From contig NZ_AP018907.1 in the NCBI RefSeq assembly GCF_003966715.1, forward strand, positions 670,001-734,000: a DNA stretch of 64,000 nt, given 5' to 3'. The position numbers were made by a program, and so were the translations under genes. Numbering within the stretch: position 1 is the first letter of the stretch; every line of letters begins with the position of its first letter. This stretch comes from Blastochloris tepida (GTDB taxonomy: Bacteria; Pseudomonadota; Alphaproteobacteria; Rhizobiales; Xanthobacteraceae). A model generated the notes under the pieces. The model made no database searches and was not told the DNA's origin. It saw nothing but the letters and a program-made list of their open reading frames with translations. Shown piece after piece: positions 60,191 to 64,000 of this stretch.

Positions 60191-60850
60191 ATGCCGTTCA
60201 TCGATCGCGTCGACGCCGGCCGCCAACTCGCACGGGCTCTCGCGCCGCTCAAGAATGAACACCCGGTGGTGCTGGCCTTGCCGCGCGGCGGCGTGCCGGT
60301 CGCGGCCGAAATCGCGGCAGCGTTGGCGGCGCCGCTCGATCTCGTGCTGGTGCGCAAGATCGGCGTGCCGTTCGAGCCGGAACTGGCGATGGCGGCCGTG
60401 GTCGATGGGCCGGAGCCGATCGTCGTGCGCAATGACGATGTGATCGCCATGCTGGCCATCAGCGAGGAGGAGTTCGCCAGGGCCCGCGACAGCGAATTGG
60501 CCGAGATCGAACGGCGGCGCAAGCGCTACCTTGGCGATCGTCCCCATCCGGACCTCGTGGGCCGCACCGTCATCATCGTCGATGACGGCATCGCCACCGG
60601 CGCCACCGTGCGCGCCGCGCTGCAGGCGACCCGCCAGCGCAACCCGGCCAGACTGGTGCTGGCGGTGCCGGTGGCGCCGCCGCAGGTGCTGGAGGCGCTG
60701 CGCGGCGAGGTGGACGAGATCGTGTGCCTGGAGGCGCCAGAGCCGTTCGGCGCTATCGGCTTTTTCTATGGCGATTTCCGCCAGGTGTCGGACGACGAAG
60801 TCATCGAGCTTCTGGCGCGCCATCCGGCGGTGTCGCCGGCCGGCGGCTGA
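60191..60850 (+). CDS. Phosphoribosyltransferase-domain protein
   Basis: This 219-residue type I phosphoribosyltransferase fold has LALPRGGVPVAAEIAAAL near the start (about 29-46) and the PRPP-binding loop VIIVDDGIATGATVRAAL (about 127-144). The lid region differs from known purine enzymes, so the base or substrate is unknown. It starts at ATG 60191 behind GGAGG. Adjacent genes (hydrolase, kinase-like, PRPP synthetase paralogue) suggest a shared phosphoribosyl pathway. Confidence 0.88.
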   Translation: MPFIDRVDAGRQLARALAPLKNEHPVVLALPRGGVPVAAEIAAALAAPLDLVLVRKIGVPFEPELAMAAVVDGPEPIVVRNDDVIAMLAISEEEFARARDSELAEIERRRKRYLGDRPHPDLVGRTVIIVDDGIATGATVRAALQATRQRNPARLVLAVPVAPPQVLEALRGEVDEIVCLEAPEPFGAIGFFYGDFRQVSDDEVIELLARHPAVSPAGG

Positions 60851-60901
60851 GGCGCGGTTTTCGTTGGATCATGTCAACGATCCCTGCAGGAGGGTCGGCC
60901 G

Positions 60902-61111
60902 ATTCCCTATCGCAGCAATGACGATCTGCCGCCGTCCGTGGCCCGGCATCTGCCGCCGCACGCGCAGGACATCTATCGCGCGGCGTTCAACAACGCGTTT
61001 GCCGCGCATGCCGACGATCCGCGCCAGGAAGAGGCCGCCCATCGCATCGCCTGGGCGGCGGTGAAGCGCTCCTACGTCAAGGTGGGAGACGACTGGGTCG
61101 AGCGCCGCTGA
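60902..61111 (+). CDS. chaB: ChaB-family protein with a probable ATT start codon
   Basis: This 69-residue protein reads (M)PYRSNDDLPPSVARHLPPHA and continues AQDIYRAAFNNAF, then HRIAWAAVKRSYVK, matching the ChaB family (about 70 residues) from its first residue. No ATG, GTG or TTG lies in frame between the preceding gene's in-frame stop and this point. ATT 60902 stands seven bases after AGGAGGGT, and a CTG at 60884 is the only other near-start, placed before the ribosome site. ChaB is named for cation transport regulation but its role is unproven. It lies 51 bases after the phosphoribosyltransferase gene. Confidence 0.82.
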   Translation: MPYRSNDDLPPSVARHLPPHAQDIYRAAFNNAFAAHADDPRQEEAAHRIAWAAVKRSYVKVGDDWVERR

Positions 61112-61180
61112 CCCATGGTTCCCACGGCAGAATGCGCACGCGTCGCGCAGCATACGCCACGTTTGGCGCCGGCCCCAATG

Positions 61181-62758
61181 CTATCCGGCGAGCAGCACGC
61201 GGGCGGCATTCCACAGCACGTCCGGGCGCGCATCGGTGCGGACCACGGCGGGCGGCGCCGGCACGCGCCCGGTCATCGCGTGAACGGCCGCCCAGGCGGA
61301 GCGCACCGAATATTCGACGGTGAACACGCAGTCGCGCTCCATCTCGCAGAACTGGCCGATGATGGCGAAGTTCTCGGCGCCGGCGGGCCGGACCGGCGGG
61401 CGATCCCCGGCCCGGCGCGGCATGAACTGGCTGGTGATGAACGGCATGCGGCAGGGGACGATGCGAGCGCCGGAGAACCACGCGGCCTGGGCTTCGGTGA
61501 GACGCAACTGGCCGGCCAGCTCCTGAAGGATCTCGGCGCCGGTGGCATGCCACATCGGCTTTCGGACGAAATCGCCGTTGCGCTCGCCGCGCAGCCCGTA
61601 ACCCCAGAACACATAGGTGTCTTGCGCCTGGGTGCGGAAATGCGGCTGGTGGAACATGACGACCGACAGCGTCCAGCCCGAGCCGGCGAAGGTCACGAGG
61701 CCGCCGGTGCCGGTGCGGTTGCCGCTGAAGCGCTCCATGAAGTCGAAGAATTCGGGACCGTCGAGCGTGACGGTGAAGGAGTTCCAGGCGGTCTTCGCCG
61801 TATCGGCGCAGAACACCTCCGGCCGGCCGAGGCCGTCGTGGCGGGCGGCGAGCCTGCGCCACAGGCGCCATGCGGCGCCTTCGCGGTCGTCAAGCGCGGG
61901 CACGGCCGTGGCCGAGCCGGTGCAGGAGGCGTCGGTCATCGAGCCCAGCGTGATGTAGACGCGGTCCGCCGGTGCGACGGCGATGGTCTCGCCGGAGTCG
62001 AGCACGAGGCGGGTGACGCGGCGGGCGCGGCTGTCGCCGTCGATCTCGACATCGCTGACGACGGCACCGGTGCGGAAGCGCACGCCCCTTGAGCTCAGCC
62101 ATGCGCGGATCGGCTCGATCAGCGAGTCGTACTGGTTGTAGCGGGTGCGCAGCACCCCGGCGATGCGGGCGAGGCCGGGAAACATATGGATGAACCGGCG
62201 CATGTAGCGGCGCATCTCGGCCAGCGAATGCCAGGGCTGGAACGAGAACATCGTCGACCACATGAGCCAGAAATTGGTGTCGAAGAAGCCGGGGCGGAAC
62301 CAGGATTCGATGGTGCGCCCGTCAAGCCGCGCCTCCGGCGTCAAGGTCAGGCGAACCAGGTCGAAGATGTCGCCGGCACCGAGCCGCAGCCGCAGCCGGT
62401 CCTCGGCCTTCCGGCCATCGCGGACCAGACGGCATTCCGAGAAGCCGGGAACCTCGGCGTTGAAGGCCAGCATGTCGGCCTTGACGCTGATCGATGGATC
62501 ATCGAGGGCGGGGATGGAGTCGAGCAGGTCGAACGTGCAGACATAGTTGGGCTCGAACATGCGCCCGCCGCGCGTGAGATAGCCGTCGGCGGCGTCTCCC
62601 GAGCCATCGAGGCTGCCGCCGAGAACCGGGCGCTGTTCGAGGATGCAGATGTGTTCGCCGGGCACGCCGGCATCGCGCACGAGGAACACCGCGGCGGCAA
62701 GCGAGGCGATGCCGCCGCCGACCATGAAATGCTCGGCCGCTGTCTGTGACATGTCCAT
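61181..62758 (-). CDS. ohyA: Oleate hydratase (myosin-cross-reactive-antigen family)
   Basis: This 525-residue FAD enzyme adds water to unsaturated fatty acids such as oleate. The FAD motif is VGGGIASLAAAVFLVRD (about 13-29), followed by EQRPVLGGSLDGSG, RGGRMFEPNYVC, and the acidic-region segments FSFQPWHSLAEMRRY and YNQYDSLIEPI, all typical. It is probably soluble or membrane-peripheral. It may detoxify host- or environment-derived unsaturated fatty acids. Start ATG 62758; ATG 62752 is two codons later. The gene is alone on its strand between chaB and a thioesterase gene. Confidence 0.92.
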   Translation of the reverse strand: MDMSQTAAEHFMVGGGIASLAAAVFLVRDAGVPGEHICILEQRPVLGGSLDGSGDAADGYLTRGGRMFEPNYVCTFDLLDSIPALDDPSISVKADMLAFNAEVPGFSECRLVRDGRKAEDRLRLRLGAGDIFDLVRLTLTPEARLDGRTIESWFRPGFFDTNFWLMWSTMFSFQPWHSLAEMRRYMRRFIHMFPGLARIAGVLRTRYNQYDSLIEPIRAWLSSRGVRFRTGAVVSDVEIDGDSRARRVTRLVLDSGETIAVAPADRVYITLGSMTDASCTGSATAVPALDDREGAAWRLWRRLAARHDGLGRPEVFCADTAKTAWNSFTVTLDGPEFFDFMERFSGNRTGTGGLVTFAGSGWTLSVVMFHQPHFRTQAQDTYVFWGYGLRGERNGDFVRKPMWHATGAEILQELAGQLRLTEAQAAWFSGARIVPCRMPFITSQFMPRRAGDRPPVRPAGAENFAIIGQFCEMERDCVFTVEYSVRSAWAAVHAMTGRVPAPPAVVRTDARPDVLWNAARVLLAG

Positions 62759-62885
62759 TCCCCCGTCTCGACGCGTCAGGCCGCGTCCGGCGTGGGCGTG
62801 GCCTTGGCCGATGGAACCGAACAGAGGATGGGATTATCGCCGCGCGCGCCGGTTCTGTCGCGGCCTTGAATCGGCGCCGTTGCCG

Positions 62886-63359
62886 TCAGCCGGGCTTGGC
62901 CGTGCCGAAATCCTCCGGCATCTGGATTGCCACCACATTGCCGCGGGCGGTGAGCACGCCGGCCGCCAGCACCGCGGTCTCCACCACCACCTTGCGGCCC
63001 TTGACCTCGGTGATGCGGCCGCGCAGCTCGATCGGGCCGTCGATCGGCGTCGGCTTGAGGAAATCGACGTGCAGCGATCCGGTGACGAACCGGAATGGCG
63101 GGAGGGAATCGAGGTCGCGGCCCTCGGCGCGGTACATGGCGGCGGCGGCGCTGCCGGTGCTGTGGCAGTCGATCAGCGAGGCGATCAGCCCGCCATAGAC
63201 GAAGCCGGGTACGGAGGTGTGGTAGGGCTCCGGCGTGAAGCGGGTGACGGTCTCATCGCCCTCCCACACCGTCTTGATCTGGTGGCCATGGTCGTTCAGG
63301 CGGCCGCAGCCATAGCAGTGGGCGACGTTTTCCGGATAGTGGTCCTGGAAGGCATCCAT
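62886..63359 (-). CDS. PaaI-type hotdog-fold thioesterase
   Basis: This 157-residue hotdog protein has the acyl-CoA thioesterase signature PGFVYGGLIASLIDCHSTG (about 50-68) and SLHVDFLKPTPIDGPI. An N-terminal CYGCG pair (about 15-18) suggests a small metal-binding or structural Cys site. It hydrolyses an acyl-CoA of unknown type. It lies 127 bases upstream of oleate hydratase on the same strand, so a shared role in fatty-acid handling is possible. Confidence 0.85.
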   Translation of the reverse strand: MDAFQDHYPENVAHCYGCGRLNDHGHQIKTVWEGDETVTRFTPEPYHTSVPGFVYGGLIASLIDCHSTGSAAAAMYRAEGRDLDSLPPFRFVTGSLHVDFLKPTPIDGPIELRGRITEVKGRKVVVETAVLAAGVLTARGNVVAIQMPEDFGTAKPG

Positions 63360-63545
63360 GTGGGGTTCCCGCTCCGATGATTGTCAGACGCGCCGGACGT
63401 CGAGGTCCGGCGGCCGTGGCGAAGGACGGCCGGCGCGATCGTGCCGCGCGATCAATGGCCGAGCCTGGGCTTGAGGGTGCCCTTGGGGCGTGGCTCCGGT
63501 CAAGCGATGGGATCGTCGCGACGGACGAACCCGCAGTCTGTGACA

Positions 63546-63582
63546 CGGTTTCCGGACGATCCTTTCGGGATCCCGGAAACCG
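63546..63582. terminator. Perfect 10-bp hairpin after the oxyR-like gene
   Basis: CGGTTTCCGG (63546-63555) pairs with CCGGAAACCG (63573-63582), and the inner GATCC/GGATC (63558-63562, 63568-63572) extends the stem. It starts three bases after the stop of the leftward regulator gene. No T-run follows; related sequence appears near 13380 and 54327, so it may also be a dispersed element. Confidence 0.5.
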
Positions 63583-63584
63583 CA

Positions 63585-64000
63585 TCATTCGGCCGGGGGC
63601 ACTAAGTGAGGAAGGGCGCATTGACGCGCGGTCTCGCGCACGGCCTCGGCGAAGTGCGCAAGCTGGTCGGCGAGGGGCGTCGTCCGGCGCCAGACCATGC
63701 CGAGCGTGCGGGTGGGGCGCGGGTCTCTGAGCCGCGCCACCGCGACCGCCGCCGAGCGGGTTTCGATGGCGACGGCCATTTCCGGAATCAAGGTGACGCC
63801 GATGCCGGCGCCCACCATCTGCACCAGGGTCGACAGCGAGCTGCCTTCCATCAGGTTGCGCGTCGCCGAGGACGGCATCTTGCAGAAGGACAGCGCCTGA
63901 TCGCGGAAGCAATGCCCTTCCTCCAGCAGCAGAAGGCGCATCTCGCGCAGCGTCTCCGCGCAGGGCACCGGCTTCGACGCATCCGCCTTCGGCCGGACCA
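63585..64000 (-). CDS. oxyR: OxyR-like LysR-family regulator (5' end outside the window)
   Basis: The C-terminal 137 or so residues of a LysR-type regulator; the frame stays open to the window end. LEEGHCFRDQALSFCKM keeps the two redox cysteines with the spacing of OxyR (GHCxRDQ and SFC), which form a disulphide on H2O2 exposure. MVGAGIGVTLIPEMAV is the typical substrate-domain segment. It probably activates catalase or peroxidase genes located to the right of this window. DNA-binding domain not seen here. Confidence 0.88.
   Translation of the reverse strand, partial: VRPKADASKPVPCAETLREMRLLLLEEGHCFRDQALSFCKMPSSATRNLMEGSSLSTLVQMVGAGIGVTLIPEMAVAIETRSAAVAVARLRDPRPTRTLGMVWRRTTPLADQLAHFAEAVRETARQCALPHLVPPAE

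Overview
This 64 kb window is GC-rich chromosomal DNA. Gene content points to an alphaproteobacterium of the Rhizobiales/Hyphomicrobiales: the ATP-grasp/alpha-E/transglutaminase triad, a BTLCP peptidase, a NodT-type efflux lipoprotein, a CheB-CheR-PAS histidine kinase, and the short palindromic intergenic repeats common in that order. The genus is not fixed by what I can see. I found no rRNA, tRNA, CRISPR array, transposase or phage gene.

Layout. (1) 0-4.5 kb: leftward triad (circularly permuted ATP-grasp, alpha-E, transglutaminase-like) and a rightward CinA/MoCF-domain protein. (2) 4.5-14.6 kb: an orphan HigA-like regulator, a possible small membrane protein, a NodT-MacA-MacB efflux operon, an MBOAT/SGNH surface O-acylation pair and a secreted BTLCP cysteine peptidase. 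(3) 14.6-23.3 kb: a compact iron-only nitrogenase locus. anfHDGK-anfO-anfR lies behind a sigma-54 promoter at 20291-20306. The activator gene anfA follows, then a divergent anf3 (flavin/haem oxidase family) with its own sigma-54-like promoter. A Mo-box-like operator sits in the anfA/anf3 gap. (4) 24.1-34.3 kb: a complete guanidine-assimilation operon led by a recognisable guanidine-I (ykkC) riboswitch at 34232-34328: ABC importer, two carboxyguanidine deiminase subunits, guanidine carboxylase, allophanate hydrolase and an SMR guanidinium exporter. It is easily misannotated as urea degradation. (5) 34.5-41.3 kb: a YfiH-family protein, a lipoprotein, prs, and a 1258-residue CheB-CheR-PAS-PAS-histidine kinase. 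(6) 42-55.4 kb: a chemosensory cluster: a soluble receptor with two signalling tips, a triple-CheW protein, CheB, a HEAT-repeat protein, CheR, CheY, CheA, an 80-residue protein, a ParA-type ATPase, a second CheY, a short membrane-anchored receptor-like protein and a convergent GGDEF protein. (7) 55.7-61.1 kb: an AraC regulator and a phosphoribosyl cluster: PRPP synthetase paralogue, COG2187-type kinase, alpha/beta hydrolase with an in-frame 21-bp minisatellite, phosphoribosyltransferase, and a ChaB gene that seems to start at ATT. (8) 61.2-64 kb: oleate hydratase, a PaaI-type thioesterase and an OxyR-like regulator cut by the window end.

Two adjacent blocks serve nitrogen acquisition under scarcity: N2 reduction without molybdenum and guanidine scavenging. 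The Mo-nitrogenase and cofactor assembly genes (nifB and others) are not here, so the Fe-only enzyme must depend on genes elsewhere. Evidence statements rest on reading the translated sequence and on family knowledge. No database search was run.
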